DNA of 64,000 nt from contig NZ_QSNT01000002.1 in NCBI RefSeq assembly GCF_009498525.1, forward strand, positions 992,001 to 1,056,000. Reading direction: 5' to 3'. Below, in pieces: positions 46,885 through 56,543 of this stretch (positions within the stretch are counted from its first letter, which is position 1; the number at the start of each line of letters is the position of its first letter). Under the pieces are notes generated by a model. It searched no databases and had not been told where the DNA came from. It worked only from the letters and a program-made list of their open reading frames with translations. A program made the translations under genes and the position numbers. This DNA is from Rhizobium sp. ICMP 5592 (GTDB lineage: Bacteria; Pseudomonadota; Alphaproteobacteria; Rhizobiales; Rhizobiaceae).

Positions 46885-49440
46885 ATGGGAAAGCGATCCA
46901 GATTATTTGCCAGCGCTGCATTCCCGCTGCTTTCGCTGTCGCTTGCATTTGAGCCGGCAGCCGCCGCTGCGCTGCGAGACCAGGCCATTGCGCCACTGAG
47001 CAATGACGCTGGCGGATCGGTTGCCGTCAATGGTGGGGCAAGTTTCGAAGTTGCCCAGGAGCAGCCTCAGGGCGGCCAGTCCGAGGAAGAGCTGCGCAAG
47101 CACAAGAAGCCGGGTGAAGCCGAACAGGGCGAGCCGCAGGGCCAGAAGCATGAGGCAGCGCCCGCGCAGCAGGGCGGAGCCGAGCCTCAGCATAAGGCGA
47201 AGGAAGCGCAGCCCGAGGCGGCACCGCAACCGCAGAAGCATCAGCAGGAAGCGCCGCAGCCGAAGGCCGCCGAGCCGCAGGCAGCTCCGAAACAGCAGGA
47301 GCAGCCCGCAGAGAAGCCGCCTGCGCAGAAGCCGCAGCATCAGCAGAATGCCGAACAGCCTCAGGCGCAGCCTGAAGCCAAGCCACAGCCGAAGGCCGTA
47401 GAACCGCAAGCGCAGGAGCCGAGCCAACCGGTGCCGAAGCCGCACAAGCAACCTGCCGAGCAGCAACCCGCGGCAGAGCCGGAAGCAAAGCCGCAGCCGA
47501 AGGCCGCACCCGAGACGCAGCAGCAAGGTCAGCCCGAGCAAAAGCAGCACCAGAAGCCGCAAGGCCAGCCAGCCGAGCCGGCACAGCAGCAGACAGCACC
47601 CGCCAAGCAGCCGGCAGCGGCCGCGCAACAGCCTCAGGGCCAGCAGGCTCAGCCGGAGACTGAAACTCAGCCCGCGCAGAAACCGCATCAGAAGCCTCAG
47701 GCCCAGCCTGCCGAGACAGCGCCACAGCAGAAGGCACCGACGCAGCAGCCGGCCGAACAGCAGACGGCCCCCGCCCAGCAACCGGCACCGGCCGCGCAGC
47801 AACCCCAGGGCCATAAGACCCAGCCGGAGACCCAGGCTCAGCCGGCAACGGAGGCAGCTCCCGGCAGCCAGCAGGGACAGAAGCCCGGCGGTGACAAGAC
47901 GCACGGCAAGCCGCAGCAGGGTGAGCAGCAGCCCGCAGGCAATGCCCAGCAGGCTGCACCGAAGGGTGAGCCGCAAGCTCAGCAGGGCCAACAGCCAAAT
48001 CAGGCGGCACCGCAAACCGGCAAGCAACCGCAGCCCACCAATGAAACCGGTGCGCCCGCACAGGGCACAGCCACGCAGGCGCCCGCCAACGGTACAGCGC
48101 AGCCGAGCGGCACTGCCCAGCCGGGTGTCCAGACGACGGTTCCCGCCAGCGCGCCAGTGTCGCCGCAGGAGCTCGAACGTCGCAAGAAGATCGCGGAAAA
48201 TCCCGCCGAGAGCAAAGGTCCCGTCATCCTGCCGGTCCAGAATGGCGCTGCCGTGCTGGATAGCGACAAGGATGCCGCCCGTCGCGGACACCGCCAGGGC
48301 GGCCAGAACCCCGGCGGTCAGGGTGGTGCTCAAGCAGGGCAGCAGGGCCAGCCAGGCCAGGCTCCTGTAGGCCAGGGTCAAGCCGGTCAGGCCGGGCAGG
48401 GCCAAAATGCCCAGACACCGCCGCCAGCGGCCTACACGAAGCCGCCGACTTCGGATGCCGAGGCACAGCGCGCGGCGGGTGGCCAGCAACAGACGCCCGT
48501 AAGGATGGAAGCCGTGACCAGCGAGCAGGGTCGTCGGATGGATGGCCGGCCGAATTTTACGGCGCCGGGCGGAACGACGGTCCAGACCATCATCAATCAG
48601 GACAACCGTACCATCGTGAATGTCGACAACAATTATGTCGTTCGCCATGACGATAGCGAACGCTTTGTCCGCGGCGGCGAGCGTCCGATCTACGAGCAGC
48701 TTCCGCGGGACCGCTATCGCGAGACCATCGATCAGCCGGATGGCGATCGCATCATCACCGTGCGCAACCGCTATGGCGACATCATCCAGCGGTCGCGTGT
48801 CGATGCGGACGGCCGCGAATATGTGCTGTTCTACTCGCCGGAGCTCGAACAGCAACCGGATCACGACGACTATTTCCGCGATCCGGGCGACAGCCTGCCA
48901 CCGATGCGCCTGCTCATCCCGCTGAGCCAGTACATCATCGACACCGGAAGCGAGCGTGACTCGGACTATTACGACTTCCTGCGCGAACCGCCCGTGGAGC
49001 CCGTCGAGCGCATCTATTCGGTCAACGAAGTGCGCTATTCCGCCCGTATCCGCGACAAGGTGCGCCGTATCGATCTTGATACGATCACCTTCGCAACAGG
49101 AAGCGCGGAAATCCCAATGTCGCAGGCGAGCACGCTGCGCGGCGTCGCCGATGCCATCGGCCAGATCGTCAAGAAGGATCCGACCGAGACCTTCATGATC
49201 GAAGGTCATACCGATGCCGTCGGATCTCCGGAAAGCAACCTGATCCTTTCCGACCAGCGGGCGGAATCGGTCGCCAAGGTGCTGAGCGATGTCTATGGCG
49301 TTCCACCGGAAAACCTGGTGACCCAGGGCTATGGCGAGCAATATCTGAAGGTGAACACGCAGGGACCCGAACAGGAAAACCGCCGCGTCACCATCCGCCG
49401 CATCACGGCGCTGGTGCGTCCGGTCGCTTCCAACCGGTAA
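46885..49440 (+). CDS. OmpA-family protein with very long Pro/Gln-rich region
   Basis: 851 aa. Signal peptide up to EPAAAAA. Residues about 50-480 are low complexity, made of Pro, Gln, Ala, Glu and Lys (PQPKA, AQQPQGQ), and likely extended and disordered. After that come mixed segments, and at about 735-845 an OmpA_C domain (TFATGSAEIPMSQASTLRG; EGHTDAVGSPESNLILSDQR; VTQGYGEQYLKVN) binds peptidoglycan. It probably spans from the wall outward or bridges the periplasm. There is no N-terminal beta-barrel. It ends at a strong terminator. Confidence 0.88.
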   Translation: MGKRSRLFASAAFPLLSLSLAFEPAAAAALRDQAIAPLSNDAGGSVAVNGGASFEVAQEQPQGGQSEEELRKHKKPGEAEQGEPQGQKHEAAPAQQGGAEPQHKAKEAQPEAAPQPQKHQQEAPQPKAAEPQAAPKQQEQPAEKPPAQKPQHQQNAEQPQAQPEAKPQPKAVEPQAQEPSQPVPKPHKQPAEQQPAAEPEAKPQPKAAPETQQQGQPEQKQHQKPQGQPAEPAQQQTAPAKQPAAAAQQPQGQQAQPETETQPAQKPHQKPQAQPAETAPQQKAPTQQPAEQQTAPAQQPAPAAQQPQGHKTQPETQAQPATEAAPGSQQGQKPGGDKTHGKPQQGEQQPAGNAQQAAPKGEPQAQQGQQPNQAAPQTGKQPQPTNETGAPAQGTATQAPANGTAQPSGTAQPGVQTTVPASAPVSPQELERRKKIAENPAESKGPVILPVQNGAAVLDSDKDAARRGHRQGGQNPGGQGGAQAGQQGQPGQAPVGQGQAGQAGQGQNAQTPPPAAYTKPPTSDAEAQRAAGGQQQTPVRMEAVTSEQGRRMDGRPNFTAPGGTTVQTIINQDNRTIVNVDNNYVVRHDDSERFVRGGERPIYEQLPRDRYRETIDQPDGDRIITVRNRYGDIIQRSRVDADGREYVLFYSPELEQQPDHDDYFRDPGDSLPPMRLLIPLSQYIIDTGSERDSDYYDFLREPPVEPVERIYSVNEVRYSARIRDKVRRIDLDTITFATGSAEIPMSQASTLRGVADAIGQIVKKDPTETFMIEGHTDAVGSPESNLILSDQRAESVAKVLSDVYGVPPENLVTQGYGEQYLKVNTQGPEQENRRVTIRRITALVRPVASNR

Positions 49441-49461
49441 AGTCATCCTGTCTTGCGCATG

Positions 49462-49491
49462 CAAAGGCCGTCGGGAAACCGGCGGCCTTTG
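49462..49491. terminator. Bidirectional terminator between ompA-like gene and mobB
   Basis: CAAAGGCCGTCGG and CCGGCGGCCTTTG pair with a single G-U wobble around a GAAA tetraloop. It ends directly at the stop codon of the convergent mobB gene. Confidence 0.75.
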
Positions 49492-50022
49492 TCATTTGGC
49501 GGGTACGCCAAGTCCGACCGTTGCGGCGATGAAATCGGCGATGGTCGTGGTGTCGTTCAGATCAAAGACCGTGAGCGCGCCGGCATCCTCCACCGGATGA
49601 TCGGCGGCGATGGCGACGATATGGGGATCTTGTGGCGCCAGAGGTTCGTTCTTTGCGGCTTCCAGCCGGCGCGCTTCGATTTTCGGGATCGGTTCGCGCT
49701 TGTAACCCTCGATCAGTACGAGATCGCAGGGTGCGATCCGGGCGAGGATTTCTTCGAAGCTTGGCTCCGCCTCACCGCGCAGTTCGTGCATGATGGCGTA
49801 GCGCGTGCCGGAGACGATGGTGACTTCATGCGCCCCGGCCTGGCGATGGCGAAAACTGTCGGCGCCGACCTTGTCGATATCGAAATCATGATGGGCATGC
49901 TTGATGGTCGAAATCTTGTAGCCGCGACGGGTGAATTCAGTGACTAGGCGCACCGCAAGGCCGGTCTTGCCAGAGTTCTTCCAGCCGGCGATGCCGAAAA
50001 TTTTCGGGCGTGGGATTCTCAT
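49492..50022 (-). CDS. mobB: Molybdopterin-guanine dinucleotide biosynthesis adapter MobB
   Basis: GTP-binding partner of MobA in making the bis-MGD cofactor, 176 aa. N-terminal Walker A GIAGWKNSGKT and the STIKHAHHDFDIDKVGADSF segment are diagnostic. The start MRIPRPKIFG overlaps the mobA stop by 4 bp. Confidence 0.93.
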   Translation of the reverse strand: MRIPRPKIFGIAGWKNSGKTGLAVRLVTEFTRRGYKISTIKHAHHDFDIDKVGADSFRHRQAGAHEVTIVSGTRYAIMHELRGEAEPSFEEILARIAPCDLVLIEGYKREPIPKIEARRLEAAKNEPLAPQDPHIVAIAADHPVEDAGALTVFDLNDTTTIADFIAATVGLGVPAK

Positions 50023-50669
50023 GAGGTCTTCTCCAGTGCCGTGAGCCATCTTTGCGCGTCGATCAGGTCGTCCGGCCTATTGATGTTGAAGAAGGGGTCG
50101 AGCGCGCCGATCGCCGTTTCGATCATCGGAAAATCCACCGTCCGGACGAGATGACGTGCCAGAAAATCCCGGACGCGCCGTTTCTCATCCACGAGAAGCC
50201 AGGCTTCGAGATCGTCTGCGATGGAGACGGGCCAGAGACCGAAGACCGGATGATCGCGTCCGAGCGATGCGGCAATTGCGATGTCATCCCGGCCTTTGAT
50301 GGGGGCTGCGAGCCGGGCAACCAGATCGATCGGGAAAAACGGACTGTCGATCGGCACGGTGACGAGATGGGAGGTGAGGGGGTGGTGTACAGCCGTATGG
50401 CGCATGGCGGTCAGTACGCCGGCGAGGGGGCCGAGCTTGCCCGGAATAGTATCGGGGACCAGCGGTAGTCCCTCCGTATCCGACCAGTCGGCATCGGCGT
50501 TGAGCGCGACCGGTATTGTTTGCCGCTGCCCGATCCGTGTCGCGATGAGCGTCAGAAGTTTTTCACCGCCGAGCGAAACGAATGCCTTGTTCACACCCAT
50601 GCGGCTGGAGCGACCGCCGGCAAGCAGGAAGGGCGGGATTGCGGCGGGATCTGCGATGAAGCCGGGCAT
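50019..50669 (-). CDS. mobA: Molybdenum cofactor guanylyltransferase MobA
   Basis: Transfers GMP to molybdopterin, 216 aa. N-terminal nucleotide-binding motif FLLAGGRSSRMGVNKAFVSL, DTIPGKLGPLAGVLTAM and VTVPIDSPFFP (metal Asp) are in place. The frame extends upstream without homology; MPGFIADPAA is the preferred start. moaA lies about 6 kb away. Confidence 0.93.
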   Translation of the reverse strand: MPGFIADPAAIPPFLLAGGRSSRMGVNKAFVSLGGEKLLTLIATRIGQRQTIPVALNADADWSDTEGLPLVPDTIPGKLGPLAGVLTAMRHTAVHHPLTSHLVTVPIDSPFFPIDLVARLAAPIKGRDDIAIAASLGRDHPVFGLWPVSIADDLEAWLLVDEKRRVRDFLARHLVRTVDFPMIETAIGALDPFFNINRPDDLIDAQRWLTALEKTS

Positions 50670-50679
50670 GCTGGCGACC

Positions 50680-51591
50680 TCAGGCGGGCACACGCGGCTC
50701 TGATTCCTGGGCGATAGGCTGGGCCGCTTGCCGCTTTCTCTCCCGATAGAATGTATAGATGCCGGAAGCGATGACAATGGCGGCGCCGATGAAGGTCCAG
50801 ACATCCGGCACCTCGCCGAAGAAGAGCAGGCCAAGCAGCGCGGACCAGATCAGGCTGACATAACGAAACGGCGCGACGAAGGAGATTTCGCCTGTCCGCA
50901 TCGCCAGGATGGTCGCCTGATAGCCGATCAGCACCAGGACCGATGCCAGCAGGATATGCGAGAACGAGGTGAGGCTGACCGGCTGCCAGCCGCCGAGCGG
51001 CTCTGTCAGCAGAGCGCCGAAGATTGAAATCGAAACTGCGGTGCACACCGTCACCATCAGCGACGGTACGTCCTTGCTGATGCAGCGCGTGGCCAGATCG
51101 CGTGCGACGGTGACAAACATGCAGGCAATGGAGAGCAGGGCGGCCGTCGTAAAGCCTTGGGGATCGGGGCGGACGATGATCAGTACGCCGATGAAACCGA
51201 CGATGATCGCAGCGCAGCGCCGCCAGCCGATAGGTTCTTTAAGAAACAGCGCCGCGCCGAGCGTGACGGCGAGTGGCACCGCCTGCTGAATGGCCGAGGC
51301 ATTGGCGATGGGCATCATTCCAAGCGCGGTGATGTAGGTTCCCGCCGCGATCGCCTCGCAGGCGATACGCAGGGCGATCATCGGCTGCAGAATGACTTTC
51401 CAGGAGCGCAAGGCGCCCATGTGCCGCGCGAGCAGGTAGACGATGATGCTGGTGAAGAGCCCGCGGATAAAAATGATCTCGCCGGCATTCATCACCGAGA
51501 TGACTGATTTGGACAGGGCATCGCTACAGGCGAAACCCGCCATCGATGCGGCCATGTAAAGGGCGCCCTGCGTATTCTTGGTCCGCGGCAT
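50680..51591 (-). CDS. EamA/DMT-family permease
   Basis: 303 aa, ten predicted helices. First EamA repeat AASMAGFACSDALSKSVISV and IIFIRGLFTSIIVYLLARH, second repeat ending in YVSLIWSALLGLLFFGEVPD. Substrate unknown. It ends 10 bp before the chosen mobA start, so it may share that transcript. Confidence 0.87.
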   Translation of the reverse strand: MPRTKNTQGALYMAASMAGFACSDALSKSVISVMNAGEIIFIRGLFTSIIVYLLARHMGALRSWKVILQPMIALRIACEAIAAGTYITALGMMPIANASAIQQAVPLAVTLGAALFLKEPIGWRRCAAIIVGFIGVLIIVRPDPQGFTTAALLSIACMFVTVARDLATRCISKDVPSLMVTVCTAVSISIFGALLTEPLGGWQPVSLTSFSHILLASVLVLIGYQATILAMRTGEISFVAPFRYVSLIWSALLGLLFFGEVPDVWTFIGAAIVIASGIYTFYRERKRQAAQPIAQESEPRVPA

Positions 51592-51921
51592 GAAACGATT
51601 CCCTGGATATATCAGTTTGACCTACTGTGCTTTTCGTCAAATTGGAATCGCTCATAGCCTGCTGGCGGCGGAATTCGATTGTGCGTTGCAACGAAACTTC
51701 CGGTTGATCGCATGCTTGGCTCCGATAAAATCGCAAAACGAGACAGAATTTTGGATTTTTCGTAGATTGCACAACCTTTTATGTATGCGCTTAATTCTTA
51801 TTCAATCTTATTTCCCGAGGCTCCCACTCGGTTCTGCATGACGCAGAAGCATCTACCGCAGCGCAGCAGGAATGATGATCCCGCCTTCGCCGGATACCAA
51901 CCAATTTGATTGGGGCGTGGC
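51592..51921. other. AT-rich spacer before the chemoreceptor gene, no gene seen
   Basis: Holds the divergent promoters of the DMT permease and chemoreceptor genes. No ORF with homology. AT-rich around 51740-51820, where the chemoreceptor promoter may lie. Confidence 0.45.
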
Positions 51922-54471
51922 ATGTTCTTCATTGATCGTCTTCTGCAAAGTCGCCGTATCGTGACCAAGGTTCTGATTTTCGTCGTGCCGCTGGTGGTGC
52001 TGATCGCCGGTGTCGGGATGGTTGGTTATCACACGGCCAATATCCTCAACGGGCATATGACCGTAACGCGGGCGACGATCGAAAACATTAGCGATTTTGA
52101 GAATTTGCAGGCGGCGCTACAGGAATTCACCACCTTGCCATCCGATGAGACGCGCCAGGCGCTGGCCGGCAAGATCGACGCGCAGGAGGCCGGTGTTCAG
52201 CGCCTGAGTGGTCTGCTCAGCGACGATCAGCGCGCCAAGATTTCCACCGTCGGCGCCTTGGCGGACAAGATGCGCGCCCAGACGGCTGCCCTTTGGACTA
52301 TCAGGCAGAAGCAGGACAGCGATGTCGATGCGATCCGCAAGGCGGTGCAGGGCATCGAAGCCGGCGGCAAGGCCGCCGCCAAGCAGATCGACATCATCCG
52401 CAAGGAATTCAGCGACAAGGAAACCTTCGCCAAGGAACTGCTCTACGATGCGGCTGCCTACAAGGGCCTGTCCGAAAAGATGAGCAACCTGCGCATCCAG
52501 GTGCAGATGGCTGCCGACGCCGATGAGGAAATCACCGATGCGCGCACCTATGCCGACGCCATTCTGAAGCAGCTGACCATCTCGCAGGCCCTCGTCTCCA
52601 AGCGCGGCGCCGGATTGGTCAATAGTGCCGCGGACGCAGCCAACAAGCTCGATGCCCTGCTGAAGGGGAACGGCACCTCCGATCAGAAGGTCGAGGCCAT
52701 GGGGCCGATCCTGCAGAGCTTCGTGAAGATCGAGGGCGACATGACCCTGCAATCGGCCAAGAACAGCGATACCGCCGCCGATCGCTTCGTCAGCCTCGAC
52801 AAGATCATCGACGGACAGAAGGAGCTTCTGGACCGCGTCGACGTGGCGCTCGGTATTGTCGATCGCCTGACATTGCATGCGTCACGCATGGAGAATGTTC
52901 GCGACGCAACCTCGCGCGATGCCGTCATTACCGATCTTAAGGATCTGCAGGACGTTGCCGCAAAGATTTCAGTGCTCGGCCCGACGAATGCCACGATGCG
53001 TGATTTTGCCTCGCATACTCAGCCGCTGATCGACGGCGTGACCAAGGGATCAGCCGATCTGCTGCAGACCTCGGCGGATTGGAAGACGACGCGCGTCGAC
53101 TCTAACGGCATATTGGCAGATGCGATGACATCGCTGCGCAGCTTCGTCGCCCAAGCCCAGGAGATCGGCAAGGAAGACAGCGAGCGTTCGGCCAATGTCT
53201 CGGTTGTCGCCATGATCCTTGGCACGCTGCTGGCGATCGTCGGCGGGCTGATGCTGGTGGAGACGCTGCGTGGACCGCTGAAGCGGGTGACCGAGATCAT
53301 GACTCGGCTTGCAAGCGGCGATCTGGAAGTGGCGATCGACGGCCGCAATCGCGGTGACGAGATCGGCGACATGGTGCGCTCCGTCACAGTCTTCCGCGAT
53401 GCTGCTGTCGAAAACGTTCGGCTGGAGCGGGAAGCAGAGAGTGCCCGCGCTTTGTCGGCGGAAGAGGCCGAACGCCAGGCCGCAGACCGCGCCCGCATTG
53501 AATCCGAGCAGAAGCAGGCGCTGAATGCGCTGGCCGACGTTCTCGCCAAGCTTGCCGACGGCAATCTGGAGGAAAGCATGCGGGAAGATCTTTCCGCTGA
53601 TTTCGTCGAAATGGCCTTCACCTACAATCATGCGATCGAGGCCCTGCGCGAGACGCTGACGGATGTTCGCTACACCGCCGAGGAGATCAAGGGCGGCACC
53701 GGCAATCTCGCCATGTCGGCCGACGATCTGGCGCGCCGTACGGAACAGCAGGCGGCAGCGCTTGAGGAAAGTTCGCGGGCGCTGCACCGCCTCAGCAATG
53801 TCGTGCGCTCCACCGCCGAGCGTGCCAAGCAAACGGCGGCCTCCGTGAACGAGACCCAAGCCTATGCGAGCCAATCCGGCGAAGTCGTCGCCAAGGCTGT
53901 CGGCGCGATGAGCGAGATCAATCGTTCGTCGGAAAAGATCGCCACCATCATCGGCGTCATCGACGAGATCGCCTTCCAGACCAACCTGCTGGCGCTGAAC
54001 GCCGGCGTCGAGGCTGCTCGGGCCGGTGATGCCGGTCGCGGTTTCGCTGTCGTCGCCCAGGAAGTGCGCGAGTTGGCGCAGCGCTGCGCCAACGCGGCGA
54101 AGGAGATCAAAGGGCTGATTTCCGCAAGCTCGGCGCAGGTGCGCAGCGGCGTCCATCTGGTTGAGCAGACCGGCTCGGCGCTGAACGAGATCATCAAGCA
54201 TGTCACCGGCGTCCAGACGCTCGTGGCCGACATTTCCTCCGCGACAGCCGAACAATCGACAGGCATCGAGGAGGTGACACGGGCGGTCGGCGAAGTCGAG
54301 CTGATCACCCAGAGGAATGCGGCGATGGTCGAGGAGAACAATGCGGAGATCCATGGCCTGCGCCAGCGCGTCGACACACTCTCCGAGAAGATCGATCGTT
54401 TCCGCACGGGCGAGGGTGATGCGGAATACCAAGGCTATAGCGGCGCTGAAACACGGTATCGCGCTGCTTAA
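51922..54471 (+). CDS. Methyl-accepting chemotaxis protein
   Basis: 849 aa. Helix one (residues about 13-33), a long helical periplasmic region, and a second helix at about 426-446. HAMP domain is at about 447-500 ([20 protein letters not shown]) with a second HAMP-like stretch ([17 protein letters not shown]), then the MCP signalling hairpin tip at about 676 ([20 protein letters not shown]). No C-terminal CheR/CheB pentapeptide. The ligand is unknown. The ATG at 51922 is preferred to an upstream TTG. Confidence 0.93.
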   Translation: MFFIDRLLQSRRIVTKVLIFVVPLVVLIAGVGMVGYHTANILNGHMTVTRATIENISDFENLQAALQEFTTLPSDETRQALAGKIDAQEAGVQRLSGLLSDDQRAKISTVGALADKMRAQTAALWTIRQKQDSDVDAIRKAVQGIEAGGKAAAKQIDIIRKEFSDKETFAKELLYDAAAYKGLSEKMSNLRIQVQMAADADEEITDARTYADAILKQLTISQALVSKRGAGLVNSAADAANKLDALLKGNGTSDQKVEAMGPILQSFVKIEGDMTLQSAKNSDTAADRFVSLDKIIDGQKELLDRVDVALGIVDRLTLHASRMENVRDATSRDAVITDLKDLQDVAAKISVLGPTNATMRDFASHTQPLIDGVTKGSADLLQTSADWKTTRVDSNGILADAMTSLRSFVAQAQEIGKEDSERSANVSVVAMILGTLLAIVGGLMLVETLRGPLKRVTEIMTRLASGDLEVAIDGRNRGDEIGDMVRSVTVFRDAAVENVRLEREAESARALSAEEAERQAADRARIESEQKQALNALADVLAKLADGNLEESMREDLSADFVEMAFTYNHAIEALRETLTDVRYTAEEIKGGTGNLAMSADDLARRTEQQAAALEESSRALHRLSNVVRSTAERAKQTAASVNETQAYASQSGEVVAKAVGAMSEINRSSEKIATIIGVIDEIAFQTNLLALNAGVEAARAGDAGRGFAVVAQEVRELAQRCANAAKEIKGLISASSAQVRSGVHLVEQTGSALNEIIKHVTGVQTLVADISSATAEQSTGIEEVTRAVGEVELITQRNAAMVEENNAEIHGLRQRVDTLSEKIDRFRTGEGDAEYQGYSGAETRYRAA

Positions 54472-54504
54472 ATCTATATATTAGATAATATGTATAATCC
54501 ATTG

Positions 54505-54532
54505 AAAATGCCGGCCAATGAGCCGGCATTTT
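54505..54532. terminator. Bidirectional terminator after the chemoreceptor gene
   Basis: AAAATGCCGGC / GCCGGCATTTT with a CAATGA loop gives a perfect 11-bp stem with U-rich ends on both strands. It serves the chemoreceptor and the convergent YafY-type gene. Confidence 0.85.
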
Positions 54533-54539
54533 CCATTGA

Positions 54540-55247
54540 TCACGATAAATCTGGAGATAGACGAACCTGTTCTTCGCGCCACCGCTGCCAGCGGCGGCGC
54601 AATTCGCCTGACCGCAAGCCGACGGGCTCATCGAGTATCTCTGCCGCGATAATGCGGTCGGTGCGGAAATGGCGGAAGCCCTGTCGTAGCTCACACCAGG
54701 CGACCAGCAGGCTGCTCGCCTCGGCATAACCGAGAATCACCGGCCAGACTGTTCGTTCAGTCTCTTCGCTTGCTTCCGAGTTGTAGCGTAGCTGCAGTTT
54801 CATGCCGTTGCGGATTGCGGATCTGAGCAGCGATGCATCGACACGTTCTTCAGGCTTGCCGATTGTCGGCTTTGCGCCCACGCTCGGCTCGATGACGAAA
54901 AGGCGAAGGCGCTCGGGGACGACGGCGGCGATCTTTGCCACGACATCGCGTGCCGCATTGGCGAGCACCTTGTCCGAATGGGCGGAGACCCATTGCGCGC
55001 CTAACACCACCGCCTCCAACTCGTCAGGCGTCAGCATCAGTGGCGGCATGTCGTAACCGGCGGCAAGCAGGTAGCCTAACCCAGCCTCACCCTCGATCGG
55101 AACTCGCTGGCCAATCAGGTCCGCCACGTCGCGATAAACGGTGCGCTTCGAGACCTCCAATTCCGCCGCCAGGGCGCTCGCTGTCGCCGGCCGGGTCGAT
55201 CGGCGGAGAATCTGGATGATCTGAAACAGTCGGTCGGCACGGCGCAT
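54540..55247 (-). CDS. YafY-type (HTH + WYL) transcriptional regulator
   Basis: 235 aa. N-terminal HTH (RADRLFQIIQILRRSTRPAT, then LEVSKRTVYRDVADLIGQRVP) and WYL-type C-terminal half (LRYNSEASEETERTVWPVIL, SSLLVAWCELRQGFRHFRTD). Divergent from a VOC gene, a frequent pairing in which the regulator represses the VOC gene. Confidence 0.9.
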   Translation of the reverse strand: MRRADRLFQIIQILRRSTRPATASALAAELEVSKRTVYRDVADLIGQRVPIEGEAGLGYLLAAGYDMPPLMLTPDELEAVVLGAQWVSAHSDKVLANAARDVVAKIAAVVPERLRLFVIEPSVGAKPTIGKPEERVDASLLRSAIRNGMKLQLRYNSEASEETERTVWPVILGYAEASSLLVAWCELRQGFRHFRTDRIIAAEILDEPVGLRSGELRRRWQRWREEQVRLSPDLS

Positions 55248-55260
55248 CGCATACTTACTC

Positions 55261-55284
55261 CTGCTGACAGTATGGTGGCAGCAG
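55261..55284. promoter_or_regulatory. Candidate operator in YafY/VOC spacer
   Basis: CTGCTG (55261-55266) and CAGCAG (55279-55284) frame an imperfect inverted repeat with CAGTATGG at its centre, midway between the two divergent starts. Likely bound by the YafY-type regulator. Confidence 0.45.
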
Positions 55285-55347
55285 AGCTATGCGACAAGAG
55301 GTTCTGCGGAGTCGCAAGGGCTTTGTCTCCAATCAAAAGGACTAGCT

Positions 55348-55746
55348 ATGAAGTTCGTTTCCACCCGTCTCATCGCGGCCGACATCAAAGCCATGGTTGA
55401 CTTCTATGAAATGGTAACCGGGCTACAGGCCGAATGGCTCGCCCCGGTCTTTGCCGAGATCCAGACGTCGGCGGCCACGTTGGCCATCGGCGCTGTCGAA
55501 ACCGTTACGCTTTGGAAAGAGGGCAGCGCCAAGCCCGGCGCCAATCGCACCGCCTACATCGAATTCCAGGTTGAGGACATCGACGCTGAATACGAGCGAC
55601 TGAAAGACAAGGTTGCTCTCGTGCACGAGCTGAAGATGATGCCTTGGGGCAACAAGACCTTCCAGTTCCGCGACCCCGAGGGAACCGCGGTTTCGCTATA
55701 TATGCCTGCGACCGATGTGGCGAAGAAACGCTTTGCGTCGCGCTAG
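55348..55746 (+). CDS. VOC-family (glyoxalase/dioxygenase-fold) protein
   Basis: 132 aa, two beta-alpha-beta-beta-beta modules (STRLIAADIKAMVDFYEMVT; AYIEFQVEDIDAEYERLKDK; FQFRDPEGTAVSLYMP with the C-terminal Glu/Asp metal region). The function varies in this family. Next to its likely repressor. Confidence 0.87.
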   Translation: MKFVSTRLIAADIKAMVDFYEMVTGLQAEWLAPVFAEIQTSAATLAIGAVETVTLWKEGSAKPGANRTAYIEFQVEDIDAEYERLKDKVALVHELKMMPWGNKTFQFRDPEGTAVSLYMPATDVAKKRFASR

Positions 55747-55771
55747 TCGTGCTTGCCGAAGCCTTGTCAGA

Positions 55772-56524
55772 TCACCCGCTCAAGCTGAGCGTTTCGCCGT
55801 CGGCAGGTATCAGCAGGCGCGATGGATCGAGATCCACCGCTTCTGCGGTTTGCCTGAGGTCTTGCCGTGTGATGGTGGCATGGTCGAGCGCTTCCATATG
55901 GGTTGCAACGACGATTGCTTGCGGCGCGAGGCGGCTGACTGCGACCGTCTGCTCCGCATCCATAACGATGAGATCGCCGTCCCAGCGCGCGCCGCAGGAA
56001 TGGGTGATGATGATGTCGGGCGATACCTGCCGGATCGTCTCGGCGACCGGAGGATAGAGCACCGTATCGCCAGCCCAATAGACAGTTGGTTCGCCAGCTG
56101 CCTCCAGCGTGAAGCCGATAACCCGCCCCATTTTCTCCACGACCGGGCCGAGGCCGTGGCTGCCTTGCTGCGGCGTAACCGTCACGCCGTTCCAGACGGT
56201 GGATTGAAGCAGCGGTGTGACATTGGTGAATCCGGTTTCTCGAATGCTTCCCTCGTCGCCGGGCTGGCAAAGGATCGGCAGGGATTTAGGAACACGCTCC
56301 TTCGCTACCGAATCGAAGTGATCGGTATGCAGATGCGACACGATTACCAGTTCCACTCCCTTGAGAATATCGTCGATCGAGGCGGGCAATCCGGTCATTG
56401 GGTTGGGAGAGCGACCGGTGAAGGACGGTAGGCTGTGGCGTGGCGCAAAATAAGGATCGATCAGCAGTACATGGCCGCCATAGTTGATCTTCAGCGTCGC
56501 ATTGCGAATGAGCTCAAGCTGCAT
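55772..56524 (-). CDS. MBL-fold metallo-hydrolase
   Basis: 250 aa. Metal motif SHLHTDH (HxHxDH), GSHG, and YWAGDTVLYP bring the usual ligands. ATHMEALDHATIT supplies the last His region. The layout is that of UlaG/beta-lactamase superfamily members, with no known substrate. Lies 19 bp after moaA on the same strand. Confidence 0.87.
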   Translation of the reverse strand: MQLELIRNATLKINYGGHVLLIDPYFAPRHSLPSFTGRSPNPMTGLPASIDDILKGVELVIVSHLHTDHFDSVAKERVPKSLPILCQPGDEGSIRETGFTNVTPLLQSTVWNGVTVTPQQGSHGLGPVVEKMGRVIGFTLEAAGEPTVYWAGDTVLYPPVAETIRQVSPDIIITHSCGARWDGDLIVMDAEQTVAVSRLAPQAIVVATHMEALDHATITRQDLRQTAEAVDLDPSRLLIPADGETLSLSG

Positions 56525-56543
56525 CTGATTTTCTCGATGTTGA

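Noticed and set aside
46903..49464. 853-codon antisense frame across the OmpA-like gene
   Set aside because: Arises because CAG/CCG-rich sequence has no stops on the other strand. The translation is Leu/Arg-rich without a pattern.
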